DNA of 64,000 bases from Streptomyces subrutilus (GCF_008704535.1 NZ_CP023701.1:5870001-5934000), one strand, 5' to 3'; shown: positions 51,035-60,380, counted from the stretch's first letter. Translations and numbers: made by a program. The notes: generated from the sequence alone by a model not told the origin.

Positions 51035-51736
51035 ATGACGAGTACCGTTCCCACCGCCGTCGCCCGTACGGCCGACGGCTCGGCCCTCCAGGCGGTGCTG
51101 CTCGACATGGACGGCACCCTCGTCGACACGGAGGGCTTCTGGTGGGAGATCGAAGCCGAGATCTTCCGCGAGCTCGGCCACCTGCTCGACGACTCCTGGC
51201 GCGACGTGGTCGTCGGCGGCCCCATGAGCCGCAGCGCGGCCTTCCTCATCGAGTCCACCGGCGCCGCCATCGAGCTCGCCGAGCTCAGCGTCCTGCTCAA
51301 CGAGCGCTTCGAGGCGCGCATCGCCGACCAGGTGCCGCTCATGCCCGGCGCGGAGCGGCTGCTGTCCGAGCTGGCCCGGCACAACGTGCCCACCGCCCTG
51401 GTCTCCGCCTCCCACCGCCGGGTCATCGACCAGGTCCTGCTCACGCTCGGTCGCGACCGCTTCACGATGACCGTGGCCGGCGACGAGGTGCCGCGCACCA
51501 AGCCGCACCCCGATCCCTACCTGTTCGCCGCCCGGTCGCTCGGAGCCCATCCCTCGCGGTGCGCGGTCATCGAGGACACCGCCACCGGAGTGGCCGCCGC
51601 CGAGGCCGCCGGCTGCCGCGTCGTGGCCATCCCCTCGGTCGGCCTCATCGCGCCCGCGCCCGGGCGCACCGTCGTCCGCTCATTGGAGGACGTGGACCTG
51701 GCGTTCCTGCGCTCCCTGATCACCCCCATGAACTGA
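51035..51736 (+). CDS. HAD-family hydrolase (beta-phosphoglucomutase-like phosphatase)
   Basis: Hydrolyses a phosphate ester; substrate unknown. The 233-residue protein has HAD motif I VLLDMDGTLVDTEGFWWEIE (Asp near 25 and 27), the Ser motif VSASHRR near 120, Lys of motif III (EVPRTKPHPDPYLFAA near 150) and IEDTATGVAAAEAAG near 174. All key residues are present. ATG 51035 has GAGAGG seven bases upstream. It lies 112 nt after metH beyond a hairpin, so it is probably separate. Confidence 0.92.
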   Translation: MTSTVPTAVARTADGSALQAVLLDMDGTLVDTEGFWWEIEAEIFRELGHLLDDSWRDVVVGGPMSRSAAFLIESTGAAIELAELSVLLNERFEARIADQVPLMPGAERLLSELARHNVPTALVSASHRRVIDQVLLTLGRDRFTMTVAGDEVPRTKPHPDPYLFAARSLGAHPSRCAVIEDTATGVAAAEAAGCRVVAIPSVGLIAPAPGRTVVRSLEDVDLAFLRSLITPMN

Positions 51737-52227
51737 GCGCACACAGCGCCGCACGCTCCGTACCGAACGGAAAGCCGTGAGACCGAGGTCTCACGGAAGG
51801 ATCTTCCGTTGCACGCCCCGGAGGCTGAAATTCCATCCCTCTCGGGGCAGTTGTTCCGGGTGACGTTCATCACCCGCGAAAGGCCCGGTGTCCCCGTCCC
51901 GGGCCCCCGCCGCCTTCCCTTGTGTCCGGATTGATCAGCTCCTGACCGAATCCGCGGCGACTGCGGCATGAACAGCCGGTCCGCTCCCATCACGGTGCGA
52001 TTACGTCCCAAGTCCGGCCAGTTCCAGCCATCCCGCCCGGGGCCACTAGTGTCGACGCGGGCACTGCGCCGCACCTCAGCCGTCCCCGGCACGACACCCC
52101 TGTGCCGGGACCGCGTGGACCGATCGTCACTACACCGGCCCGATCGTTCCGCCCTGAACGGGCGACCGCCGCGCCGTGCCCCCCACACCGCTTTGAACCC
52201 GTGCCGGTCACAGGGAGTAACTCCAGC
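51737..52227. other. 491-bp gene-free region before the solute-binding lipoproteins
   Basis: Starts with a strong hairpin (51775-51796). A second inverted repeat, GGGTGA-N6-TCACCC, lies near 51857-51875, and a C+G hairpin (ccccggcac...gtgccggg) near 52083-52109. No coding frame has a supported start. The folded segments could be a long 5' leader of the lipoprotein gene at 52228, but nothing matches a riboswitch known to me. Confidence 0.5.
51775..51796 (+). terminator. Hairpin terminator after the HAD phosphatase gene
   Basis: Perfect CCGTGAGACC with GGTCTCACGG (51775-51784, 51787-51796) lies 38 nt after the stop; the closing pairs leave a CGAG tetraloop. Confidence 0.72.
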
Positions 52228-53832
52228 ATGAACCGCAAGACCATGGTGCTGACGGCCGCGGCCGGACTGCTCACCCCCGCGCTCACCGCATGCGGCAGCG
52301 CGAGCGGCGGAGGAGCAGGCTCCGGAGCGATCGTCGTCGGGACCACCGACCGGTTCGAGGCGGCCGACTTCGCCCCGGCACCGTTCGACCCGGCCCACGC
52401 CTACGACGCCGGAGCCTGGAACGTCCTGCGCCAGACCGTGCAGACCCTGATGCACACCCCGCGCGGCGGCGGCCAGCCCGTCCCCGAGGCCGCCTCCGAC
52501 TGCCGCTTCACCGACACCGGCAACGAGAGCTACCGCTGCACCCTGCGCCCGGGCCTGCAGTTCGCCGGCGGCGACCCGCTCACCGCCAAGGACGTCAAGT
52601 TCTCCATCGACCGGGTCCTCGCCATCAAGGACGAGAACGGCCCCTCGTCCCTGCTCTCCACCCTCGACACCGTCGAGGCCAAGGGCGCCGACACCGTCGT
52701 CTTCCACCTGAAGACCGCCGACGCGACCTTCCCGTACAAGCTCTCCACCCCCGCCGCGGGCATCGTCAGCGAGAAGCACTACGCCGCCCGCGGCCTGCGC
52801 TCCGGCTTCGAGATCGACGGCTCGGGCCCGTACACCATGAAGCCCGAGGTCAAGAACAACCAGCTGGTCCGCGCGGTCTTCACCAGGAACCCCCGCTACA
52901 AGGGCGACCTGAAGCTCCAGAACGACAAGGTCGAGCTCCGCACCTTCGCGGACTCCGCCGCCATGGGCCGGGCCCTCACCGACGGCTCCGTCCAGATGGT
53001 CTCCCGCACCCTGTCGCCCGCCCAGATCACCGAGTTCGCCGACAAGCCGCCCAAGGGCGTCAAGCTGGTCCCGCTGCCCGGCCTGGAGATCCGCTACCTC
53101 GGCTTCAACACCAACGCGCCCGTCGTGAAGGAGAAGGCCGTACGCCAGGCCCTCGCCGCCGCGGTCGACCGCAACGCGGTCATCTCCAAGGTCTACGGCA
53201 AGGCGGTCACGCCCCTCTACTCGCTGGTCCCCGCCTCCGTCCCGGGCCACGTCAACTCCTTCTTCAGCAAGTACGGCGAGGCCAACACCGCCAAGGCCCA
53301 GGGCCTGCTGAAGGACGCCGGCATCAAGACCCCGGTGAAGCTCACCCTGAACTACACCAAGGACCACTACGGCGACGGCACCGCGGCCGAGTTCGAAGCC
53401 CTCAAGACCCAGCTGAACGCGACCCAGCTCTTCGACGTCACCGTCCAGGGCAGCGACTGGGCCGACTTCCGCCCCGCGCAGAAGAGGGGCGACCACGCGG
53501 CCTACGGCCTCGGCTGGTTCCCCGACTACCCGGACGCCGACAACTTCCTCGCCCCGTTCCTGGAGCAGGACAACTTCCTGGGCACGCCGTACGCCAACGC
53601 CGGGGTCCGCACCAGGCTCATCCCCGAGTCCAGACGGGCGGTCGACCGCGGCGTCGCCCTCCCCGCGATCACGGAGATGCAGGACATCGTCGCCGAGGAC
53701 GTGCCCGTCCTGCCCCTGTGGCAGGGCAAGCAGTACGTCGCCGCACGCGACGGGATCACCGGAGCGGAGTGGTCGGTCAACGCCATCTCCGACCTCCAGC
53801 TGTGGGAGCTCGGCCGGGGCGTCAGCGGCTGA
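52228..53832 (+). CDS. ABC transporter solute-binding lipoprotein (family 5, peptide type)
   Basis: Membrane-anchored periplasm-facing binding protein for peptides or nickel-like ligands. The 534-residue precursor has a lipoprotein signal with lipobox LTAC (Cys near 21). SBP_bac_5 segments are visible: the CTLRPGLQFAGGDPLTAKDVKFSIDRVL near 107-134, IDGSGPYTMKPE near 198 and VLPLWQGKQY near 494. ATG after CAGGGAGTAACTCCAGC. A related second copy follows 73 nt later, and neither has permease or ATPase genes nearby. Confidence 0.9.
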   Translation: MNRKTMVLTAAAGLLTPALTACGSASGGGAGSGAIVVGTTDRFEAADFAPAPFDPAHAYDAGAWNVLRQTVQTLMHTPRGGGQPVPEAASDCRFTDTGNESYRCTLRPGLQFAGGDPLTAKDVKFSIDRVLAIKDENGPSSLLSTLDTVEAKGADTVVFHLKTADATFPYKLSTPAAGIVSEKHYAARGLRSGFEIDGSGPYTMKPEVKNNQLVRAVFTRNPRYKGDLKLQNDKVELRTFADSAAMGRALTDGSVQMVSRTLSPAQITEFADKPPKGVKLVPLPGLEIRYLGFNTNAPVVKEKAVRQALAAAVDRNAVISKVYGKAVTPLYSLVPASVPGHVNSFFSKYGEANTAKAQGLLKDAGIKTPVKLTLNYTKDHYGDGTAAEFEALKTQLNATQLFDVTVQGSDWADFRPAQKRGDHAAYGLGWFPDYPDADNFLAPFLEQDNFLGTPYANAGVRTRLIPESRRAVDRGVALPAITEMQDIVAEDVPVLPLWQGKQYVAARDGITGAEWSVNAISDLQLWELGRGVSG

Positions 53833-53905
53833 GACCGGCAGGAACCCGGCGGCGGGCGTCGCAGGCCGGAGCAACGCACCAGTTCGACTGTGAAGGATTC
53901 GCGTG

Positions 53906-55486
53906 ATGAGACGTAACCAGTGGTTGGCGGCCCCGCTCGGCGCGGCCACCGCCGCCGCGCTGCTCAGCGGTTGCGGTGCGGCCGACGGCTCCAACGCCGG
54001 CAGCGGCAAGGGCGTGGTCATGGGCATATCCGACAAGGTCAAGGCCACCGACCCCGCGTCCGGCTACGACCCCGGCTCCTGGCTGCTCTTCAACAACGTC
54101 TACCAGTCGCTGCTCAGCTTCCCCAAGGGCGGCACCACGCCCGAGCCCGACGCCGCGCAGTCCTGCGCCTTCGAGGGCGCCGACAGCAAGGTGTACAAGT
54201 GCACCCTGCGCAGCGGCCTGAAGTTCAGCAACGGCAACAGCCTCACCTCGAAGGACGTCAAGTACTCCTTCGACCGCACGCTGAAGATCAACGACGACGA
54301 CGGCCCGGCCGTCATGCTCGCGTCGATCGCCGGCATCGACGCCCCCGACGACAAGACCGTCGTCTTCCGCCTGAAGACCTCCGACGCGACCTTCCCCAGC
54401 AAGATCGCCTCGGGCGCGGGCGCCATCGTCGACCACCGCGAGTACCCGGCGGACAAGCTGCGCACCGACGACAAGGCGATCGGCTCCGGCGTCTACAAGC
54501 TGGACTCCTTCAGCGACAAGAGCGCCTCCTTCTCGGTCAACCCGTCCTACAGCGGCAAGGCCAAGGCCAAGAACACCGGCGTCACCCTCAAGTTCTTCAA
54601 CGGAGACCAGGCCGCCCTGAAGGCCGTCCTGGAGAGCGGCGACGTGGACTTCGCCTTCCGCGGACTCGCCGCCAAGGACATCGCCGGCCTCGCCGCGAGC
54701 AAGACCGGCGACAGCAAGGTCGACGTCGTCCAGGGCACCGGCGCCGAGGTCGAGCACATGGTCTTCAACGTGCACGACCCCGTCGTCGGCAAGCTCCCCG
54801 TCCGCAAGGCCATCGCGTACCTCGTGGACCGCGAGGCGCTCGTCAAGGACGTCTACGCCGGCACCGCCTCCCCGCTCTACTCGATCGTCCCGGCCGGCAT
54901 CGCCGGACACACCACGCCGTTCTTCGACCGCTACGGCGGCACCCCCCAGCCGGAGAAGGCCAAGGCGGTGCTCAAGGCCGGCGGCGTCACGGGCAAGGTC
55001 AAGGTGACCCTGTACTCCACGCCGTCGCGCTACGGGCCCTCCACCGACCAGCAGTTCCAGGTCATCGCCAAGCAGCTCAACGACAGCGGGCTGTTCGAGG
55101 CCGACATGAAGTCCGTCGACTACGACCAGTACGAGAAGGACATCGCGGCCGGCAAGTACGGCATCTACATCAAGGGCTGGGTACCGGACTACCCGGACGC
55201 CGACAACTTCACCCAGCCGTTCTTCGGCCCGGGCAACGTGCTCCAGAACAACTACGAGAACAAGGAGATCAACGGGACGATCATCCCGTCGACCTCCGCC
55301 AAGGCCGACCGTACGGCGGCCAACGTGGACTACGACCGTCTCCAGGACATCGTCGCCGACGAGGTACCGCTGCTGCCCCTGTGGCAGGGCAAGCAGTACG
55401 CCGTCACCCGCGAGAACGTCAACGGCCTTCAGTGGTCCCTCGACGCCTCCACCGTGTTCCGCTTCTGGGAGATCAGCAAGGGCTGA
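53906..55486 (+). CDS. ABC transporter solute-binding lipoprotein (family 5), second copy
   Basis: A 526-residue paralogue of the preceding protein, with lipobox LSGC (Cys near 22), CTLRSGLKFSNGNSLTSKDVKYSFDRTL near 100-127, YKLDSFSDKSASF near 196 and LLPLWQGKQYAV near 490. ATG 53906 has GAAGGA eight bases upstream; a GTG three bases earlier is less likely. The two proteins are alike along their length, which suggests tandem duplication and then divergence. Followed by a strong hairpin. Confidence 0.9.
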   Translation: MRRNQWLAAPLGAATAAALLSGCGAADGSNAGSGKGVVMGISDKVKATDPASGYDPGSWLLFNNVYQSLLSFPKGGTTPEPDAAQSCAFEGADSKVYKCTLRSGLKFSNGNSLTSKDVKYSFDRTLKINDDDGPAVMLASIAGIDAPDDKTVVFRLKTSDATFPSKIASGAGAIVDHREYPADKLRTDDKAIGSGVYKLDSFSDKSASFSVNPSYSGKAKAKNTGVTLKFFNGDQAALKAVLESGDVDFAFRGLAAKDIAGLAASKTGDSKVDVVQGTGAEVEHMVFNVHDPVVGKLPVRKAIAYLVDREALVKDVYAGTASPLYSIVPAGIAGHTTPFFDRYGGTPQPEKAKAVLKAGGVTGKVKVTLYSTPSRYGPSTDQQFQVIAKQLNDSGLFEADMKSVDYDQYEKDIAAGKYGIYIKGWVPDYPDADNFTQPFFGPGNVLQNNYENKEINGTIIPSTSAKADRTAANVDYDRLQDIVADEVPLLPLWQGKQYAVTRENVNGLQWSLDASTVFRFWEISKG

Positions 55487-55507
55487 CGGGCACGCCCCGC
55501 ACCACGC

Positions 55508-55550
55508 GCGACGGGCCGGCGACCGCACCACGCGGCCGCCGGCCCGTCGC
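55508..55550. terminator. 19-bp hairpin between the lipoprotein and response-regulator genes
   Basis: Arms 55508-55526 and 55532-55550 pair at 18 of 19 positions. It lies between convergent stops and likely acts both ways. Confidence 0.78.
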
Positions 55551-55577
55551 CGTCCGATCCCTGCCGGGCGGGCCCGC

Positions 55578-56249
55578 CTACTGGGCCCCCGGCCGCACCA
55601 GGCCGCTCTCGTACGCGTACACCGCCGCCTGCACCCGGTCGCGCAGCCCCAGCTTCGTCAGCACGTGGCCCACGTGCGTCTTGACCGTGGTCTCGCTCAC
55701 GAACAGGTCCGCGGCGATCTCGGCGTTCGACAGCCCCCGGGCCACCAGCTTCAACACCTCGACCTCGCGCTCCGTCAGCGTTCCCAACGCGTCCGGAACG
55801 CTGTCCTCACCCGACGGCAGGTGCCCCGCGTACTTGTCCAGCAGCCGCCGCGTGATGCTCGGCGCGAGCATCGCCTCGCCCGCCGCGACCACCCGGATCG
55901 CCTGCACCAGCTCGTTGGCCGGCGCGTCCTTCAGCAGGAACCCGCTCGCCCCCGCCCGCAGCGCCTCCACCACGTACTCGTCCAGATCGAACGTGGTCAG
56001 CACCAGCACCTTCGCCGGACCGTCCCGGCCCGGCCCGGTGATCTGCCGGGTCGCCTCGACCCCGTCCATCCGCGGCATCCGGATGTCCATCAGCACCACG
56101 TCGGGCTGGAGCGCCCGCACCTGGTCCAGCGCCTGGAGGCCGTCCCCCGCCTCACCCACCACCGCCAGTTCCTGCTCGGCCTCCAGGATCATCCGGAAAC
56201 CGGTGCGCAGCAGTGGCTGGTCGTCGACCAGCAGGACGCGGATCGCCAC
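55578..56249 (-). CDS. LuxR/NarL-type response regulator
   Basis: DNA-binding partner of a two-component system. The 223-residue protein has a receiver domain with the acidic pair near residues 9-10 (LLVDDQPLL), phosphorylation Asp in VLMDIRMP near 56, a switch Thr and Lys in the LKDAPANE segment, and a C-terminal LuxR helix-turn-helix (LTEREVEVLKLVARGLSNAE near 155-174). GTG start has GGGAG upstream. No histidine kinase gene is adjacent, so it appears orphan in this window. Confidence 0.92.
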   Translation of the reverse strand: MAIRVLLVDDQPLLRTGFRMILEAEQELAVVGEAGDGLQALDQVRALQPDVVLMDIRMPRMDGVEATRQITGPGRDGPAKVLVLTTFDLDEYVVEALRAGASGFLLKDAPANELVQAIRVVAAGEAMLAPSITRRLLDKYAGHLPSGEDSVPDALGTLTEREVEVLKLVARGLSNAEIAADLFVSETTVKTHVGHVLTKLGLRDRVQAAVYAYESGLVRPGAQ

Positions 56250-56314
56250 GGGGTCTCCCTCGTATTCGTTCGGACGGCTCGGCGGACCCCGCCCATTCTG
56301 CCCTGGCCCCGGGA

Positions 56315-57268
56315 TCAGCCCTCCGCCGGGCGCACCGCCCCCTCCCGCGCCACCGCCGCGCCGTCCGCCGGGCCGTCCTCCCCGCCGGCCGACCGCGCCG
56401 CGGGCACGGACAACGCCAGCGGGTACACCGGGGGAGTGCCGCCGAACTCCGGACACACCGCACGGTGATCGCACCAGCCGCAGAGCTTCGTCGGCCGAGG
56501 CCGCCAGTCACCCGTCTCCGTCGCCTCCCGGATGGCCTCCCACAGCGCGAGCAGCTTGCGCTCCACCCGCTCCAGGTCCTCCACCACCGGGTCGTACGTC
56601 AGCACGTCCCCACTGCCCAGGTACACCAGCTGCAGCCGGCGCGGCACCACCCGCTTGAGCCGCCACACCACCAGCGCGTAGAACTTCATCTGGAACAGCG
56701 CGCCCTCCGCGTACTGCGGCCGCGGCGCCTTGCCCGTCTTGTAGTCGACGATCCGCACCTCGCCCGTCGGCGCCACGTCCACCCGGTCGATGATCCCGCG
56801 CAGCCGCAGCCCCGACTCCAGCTCCGTCTCCACGAAGAACTCCCGCTCCACCGGCTCCAGCCGCGTCGGGTCCTCCAGCGTGAACCAGCGGTCCACCAGC
56901 GCCTCGGCCTCCGTCAGCCACTGCGCCAGCCCGGCCCCGCCGTCGTCCCGCGGGAACAGCTCCGACAGCTCCGGCTTCGACTCCAGCAGCCGCTCCCACT
57001 GCCCGGGGACCAAGGCCTTCGCCCGCGGCGCCGTCCGCTCCTGCGCCGGATGGTCGAAGAGCCGCTCCAGCACCGCATGCACCAGCGTCCCCCGGGTAGC
57101 CGCCGCACTGGGCTTCTCCGGCAACCTGTCGATCACCCGGAACCGGTACAGCAAGGGACACTGCATGAAATCGCCGGCCCGCGAAGGGGACAGCGAGGTG
57201 GGCGCCGCGGCCACCCGCACCGCGTCGGCATCGGCTGCGCCTGGCACGGCACCGGAGCTCGTCGTCAT
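56315..57268 (-). CDS. RecB-family PD-(D/E)XK nuclease with Cys cluster
   Basis: A 317-residue nuclease domain protein, likely acting on DNA in repair or processing. Nuclease residues are visible in RLRGIIDRVDVAP near 144 and VRIVDYKTGKAP near 164 (Asp-x-Lys). One Cys near the start (FMQCPLLYRF near 34) and three near the end (LCGWCDHRAVC near 265) match the four-Cys iron-sulfur arrangement of AddB/Cas4-like nucleases. The family is known in actinobacteria near the proteasome genes. Starts with MTTSSGA. Its 3' end has a Gly/Ala tail. Confidence 0.9.
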   Translation of the reverse strand: MTTSSGAVPGAADADAVRVAAAPTSLSPSRAGDFMQCPLLYRFRVIDRLPEKPSAAATRGTLVHAVLERLFDHPAQERTAPRAKALVPGQWERLLESKPELSELFPRDDGGAGLAQWLTEAEALVDRWFTLEDPTRLEPVEREFFVETELESGLRLRGIIDRVDVAPTGEVRIVDYKTGKAPRPQYAEGALFQMKFYALVVWRLKRVVPRRLQLVYLGSGDVLTYDPVVEDLERVERKLLALWEAIREATETGDWRPRPTKLCGWCDHRAVCPEFGGTPPVYPLALSVPAARSAGGEDGPADGAAVAREGAVRPAEG

Positions 57269-57446
57269 GCACGAAACCCTACGACCCGCCGCCGACAGCA
57301 CGCGCATACCATCGACGCCAAGCCCCCTCGCACTGCATGATCGGAGCACCACCCCGCGCCCCGGCGCGACCACCACCCCACCGGACACACCGGACAGCAC
57401 GCCCCCCGCACCCAGCCCGGGGGGACCCCCTGAACGAAGGACAGTC

Positions 57447-58646
57447 GTGGCAGACACCGACGAAACCGGCGAGCGCCGAGGCCGGCGCTCCGGACCGGGC
57501 GGCGGAATCCTCATGGGCCGCCCCTTCGGCGTACCCGTCTACGTCTCGCCCAGCTGGTTCCTCGTCGCCGCCCTCATCACCTGGGTCTTCGGCGACCAGC
57601 TCGACCGGATCCTGCCCGACCTCGGCCCCGTCCGCTACCTCGTCTCGCTCTTCTTCGCCATCGCCTTCTACGCCTCCGTCCTGGTCCACGAACTCGCGCA
57701 CACCGTCGCCGCCCTGCGCTTCAAACTTCCCGTGCGCCGCATCCAGCTCCAGTTCTTCGGCGGAGTCTCCGAGATCGAGAAGGAGTCCGAGACCCCCGGC
57801 CGCGAATTCGTCCTCGCCTTCGTCGGCCCGCTGCTCTCGCTCGTCCTCGCCGGCGTCTTCTACCTCGGCATGAAGGCCGTCGACCCGGCCAGCGTCCCCG
57901 GCGTCCTCCTCGCCGGACTGATGATCTCCAACCTGCTCGTCGCCGCCTTCAACCTGCTCCCCGGCCTCCCCCTCGACGGCGGCCGCATGCTGCGCGCCGT
58001 CATCTGGGGCATCACCGGCAAGCCCATGGCCGGCACCGTCGCCGCCGCCTGGATCGGCCGCGGCCTCGCCGTCGCCGTCCTCCTCGGCCTCCCCCTCCTC
58101 ACCCAGACCGGCGTCGTCGGCAACCGCCCCGAGTCCATCGGCGGCATGGACACCGTGATGGACGCCCTGCTCGCCGCCATCCTCGCCGCCATCATCTGGA
58201 CCGGAGCCGGCAACAGCCTGCGCCTGGCCCGGCTGCGCGAACACCTCCCCGCCCTGCGCGCCCGCACCCTCACCCGCCGCGCCATCCCCGTCGAGAACGC
58301 CACCCCCCTCTCCGAGGCCCTCCGCCGCGCCAACGAGGCCGGGGCCCGCGCCCTCGTCGTCGTCGACGGACACGGCGACCCCCTCGCCATCGTCCGCGAG
58401 AGCGCCATCGCCTCCGTCCCCGAGCACCGCCGCCCCTGGATCGCGGTCAGCACCCTCGCCCAGGACCTCACCGACGGCATGAAGGTCTCCGCCGACCTCA
58501 CCGGCGAGGAACTCCTCGAACACCTCCGCGCCACCCCCGCCAGCGAGTACCTCGTCCTGGAACCCGGCGGCGAGATCTACGGCGTCCTGTCCACCCTCGA
58601 CGTCGAGAAGGCCTTCGTGAAGGCCATGGCGCGGCCCCAGTCCTGA
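57447..58646 (+). CDS. Site-2 protease-family membrane protein with CBS domains
   Basis: Intramembrane zinc protease of 399 residues. Catalytic HELAH is near residues 80-84 and the third ligand in LPLDGGRML near 174-182, within about six membrane segments (25-235). The C-terminal 130 residues form CBS-like domains (NATPLSEALRRANEAGARAL near 285; GEIYGVLSTLDVEKAF near 375) that may sense a nucleotide. It is in the same family as other actinobacterial S2P-CBS proteins, whose targets are unknown. GTG start with GAAGGA six bases upstream. Confidence 0.92.
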   Translation: MADTDETGERRGRRSGPGGGILMGRPFGVPVYVSPSWFLVAALITWVFGDQLDRILPDLGPVRYLVSLFFAIAFYASVLVHELAHTVAALRFKLPVRRIQLQFFGGVSEIEKESETPGREFVLAFVGPLLSLVLAGVFYLGMKAVDPASVPGVLLAGLMISNLLVAAFNLLPGLPLDGGRMLRAVIWGITGKPMAGTVAAAWIGRGLAVAVLLGLPLLTQTGVVGNRPESIGGMDTVMDALLAAILAAIIWTGAGNSLRLARLREHLPALRARTLTRRAIPVENATPLSEALRRANEAGARALVVVDGHGDPLAIVRESAIASVPEHRRPWIAVSTLAQDLTDGMKVSADLTGEELLEHLRATPASEYLVLEPGGEIYGVLSTLDVEKAFVKAMARPQS

Positions 58647-58652
58647 AGCCAA

Positions 58653-58658
58653 TACACT
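58653..58658 (+). promoter_or_regulatory. -10 box of a leaderless trmI promoter (TACACT)
   Basis: TACACT ends 6 nt before the trmI ATG, with no ribosome site in between. Confidence 0.5.
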
Positions 58659-58664
58659 GGTCAC

Positions 58665-59561
58665 ATGTCCGAACCGACCGGTGCCGCCCGCCGACGCGGG
58701 CCCTTCGAGGTCGGGGACCAGGTTCAGCTCACCGACCCCAAGGGCCGCCACTACACGTTCACGCTCGAAGCCGGGAAGAATTTCCACACCCACAAGGGTT
58801 CCTTCCCGCACGACGAGCTGATCGGTGCTCCCGAGGGCAGTGTTGTCCGTACCACGGGCAACGTCGCGTACCTCGCGCTGCGTCCCCTGCTCCCCGACTA
58901 TGTCCTGTCCATGCCCCGCGGTGCCGCCGTGGTCTACCCCAAGGACGCGGGCCAGATCCTGGCCTTCGCCGACATCTTCCCCGGCGCCCGCGTCGTGGAG
59001 GCAGGTGTGGGCTCCGGCTCCCTGAGCAGCTTCCTGCTGCGCGCCATCGGCGACCAGGGCATGCTCCACAGCTACGAGCGCCGCGCGGACTTCGCCGAGA
59101 TCGCCACCGCCAACGTCGAGCGCTACTTCGGCGGCCCGCACCCGGCGTGGCAGCTGACCGTGGGCGACCTCCAGGACAACCTGTCCGACACGGACGTCGA
59201 CCGCGTGATCCTCGACATGCTCGCCCCCTGGGAGTGCCTGGAGGCCGTCTCCAAGGCCCTGGTCCCCGGCGGCATCCTGTGCTGCTACGTGGCCACCACC
59301 ACCCAGCTCGCCCGCACCGTCGAGTCCATCCGCGAGTTCGGCTGCTACGCCGAGCCGCAGCCGTGGGAATCGATGATCCGCAACTGGCACGTCGAGGGCC
59401 TCGCCGTCCGTCCGGACCACCGGATGATCGGCCACACCGGCTTCCTCGTCACCGCCCGCCGCCTCGCGGACGGCGTCGAGCCCCCGCTGCGCCGCCGCCG
59501 CCCCTCCAAGGGCGCGTACGGCGAGGACTACGACGGCCCCGGCAGCGACCGCTCCGCCTAG
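58665..59561 (+). CDS. trmI: tRNA (adenine-N1)-methyltransferase (m1A58)
   Basis: Methylates A58 in the T-loop of tRNAs as a tetramer. The 298-residue protein has an N-terminal small domain and a Rossmann methyltransferase domain with the SAM motif VVEAGVGSGSLSSFLL near residues 108-123, then YERRADFAEIA near 134-144, and DRVILDMLAPWE near 179-190. Its place just upstream of proteasome genes is conserved in actinobacteria. A TACACT box 6 nt upstream suggests a leaderless message. Confidence 0.94.
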   Translation: MSEPTGAARRRGPFEVGDQVQLTDPKGRHYTFTLEAGKNFHTHKGSFPHDELIGAPEGSVVRTTGNVAYLALRPLLPDYVLSMPRGAAVVYPKDAGQILAFADIFPGARVVEAGVGSGSLSSFLLRAIGDQGMLHSYERRADFAEIATANVERYFGGPHPAWQLTVGDLQDNLSDTDVDRVILDMLAPWECLEAVSKALVPGGILCCYVATTTQLARTVESIREFGCYAEPQPWESMIRNWHVEGLAVRPDHRMIGHTGFLVTARRLADGVEPPLRRRRPSKGAYGEDYDGPGSDRSA

Positions 59562-59602
59562 AGCGCCCCTCCGGCAGCCGGCCCGGCCGGTGCAACGCCT
59601 CA

Positions 59603-59656
59603 GCGCCGTGGCGCAGTTCCCCGAGCCGATCGGGAACTGCGCCACGGCGCCTTTTC
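59603..59656 (+). terminator. Strong intrinsic terminator after trmI
   Basis: A perfect 19-bp stem (59603-59621 with 59632-59650), followed by CTTTTC, lies 41 nt after the trmI stop. It is the clearest stem plus T-run in the window. Confidence 0.9.
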
Positions 59657-59764
59657 GTTGTCACCACGAGGATCCGGTTCCGTCCGGACCCGGCCGTTCC
59701 ACCCCCGTGTGAGGTGTGGCACGATGCTGGCTCCCCGTCACCCGTCGCACAGGAGACACCCCGC

Positions 59765-60376
59765 GTGCTGCACAGCCCCGCCGAGCTGACGCCCCCACCG
59801 GAAACCCTGGCGCACAGCCATGCCCGGGCCGTCCACTGGCTGGCCACGGCCACCGCCATGGCCGCGGTCGTCGCCCTCGCGGGACTCCTCCAGCCGGCCG
59901 CCGGCACCCCCGCCGCCGCGGCGGCCGCGGGCAGCGGCCCGGCCGCGGCGGACGGGCCGCGGGCCGCGGCCCCCGACGCGGCGGCGGTGACCTACCCGCT
60001 CGACTGCAAGGGCGCCCCGCAGACCGTCACGGCCACCGCCGAAGGCGACCTGGACGGCGACGGCCGCCCCGAGACCGTGGCGGCCGTGCGCTGCGACGCG
60101 GGCTCGGGCACTCCGCCGCACGCGCTCTACGTCCTCACCCGCGACCCCGCCGAGGGCGCCCGCCCCCGGGTCGTCGCCACCCTGCTCGAGGCCGCGCAGC
60201 GGCAGACCGCGACCGACCTCACCGTGCGCGACGGAGAGGTCACCGCGACCCTCCTCGGGTACTCCTCGCCCGAGGTGCCCCGCTACAGCCCCGACGTGAA
60301 GAAGCTCGCCAAGTGGCGCTGGACCGGCGGAAAATTCCGCCAGGAGCTGACGGACTCGGCCGCCATGCGTGTTTGA
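59765..60376 (+). CDS. Hypothetical secreted or membrane-anchored protein
   Basis: Function not recognised. The 203-residue protein has an N-terminal hydrophobic segment (about 25-45, WLATATAMAAVVALAGLL), an Ala/Gly-rich linker to about 75, and a C-terminal domain with GDLDGDGRPETVAAVRCD near 98-115, a FG-GAP/EF-hand-like Asp motif that could bind calcium, and two Cys (near 80 and 114) that could pair. GTG start after CAGGAGACACCCCGC. The gene converges on the ferredoxin gene with 4 nt between stops. Confidence 0.75.
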   Translation: MLHSPAELTPPPETLAHSHARAVHWLATATAMAAVVALAGLLQPAAGTPAAAAAAGSGPAAADGPRAAAPDAAAVTYPLDCKGAPQTVTATAEGDLDGDGRPETVAAVRCDAGSGTPPHALYVLTRDPAEGARPRVVATLLEAAQRQTATDLTVRDGEVTATLLGYSSPEVPRYSPDVKKLAKWRWTGGKFRQELTDSAAMRV

Positions 60377-60380
60377 AGCG

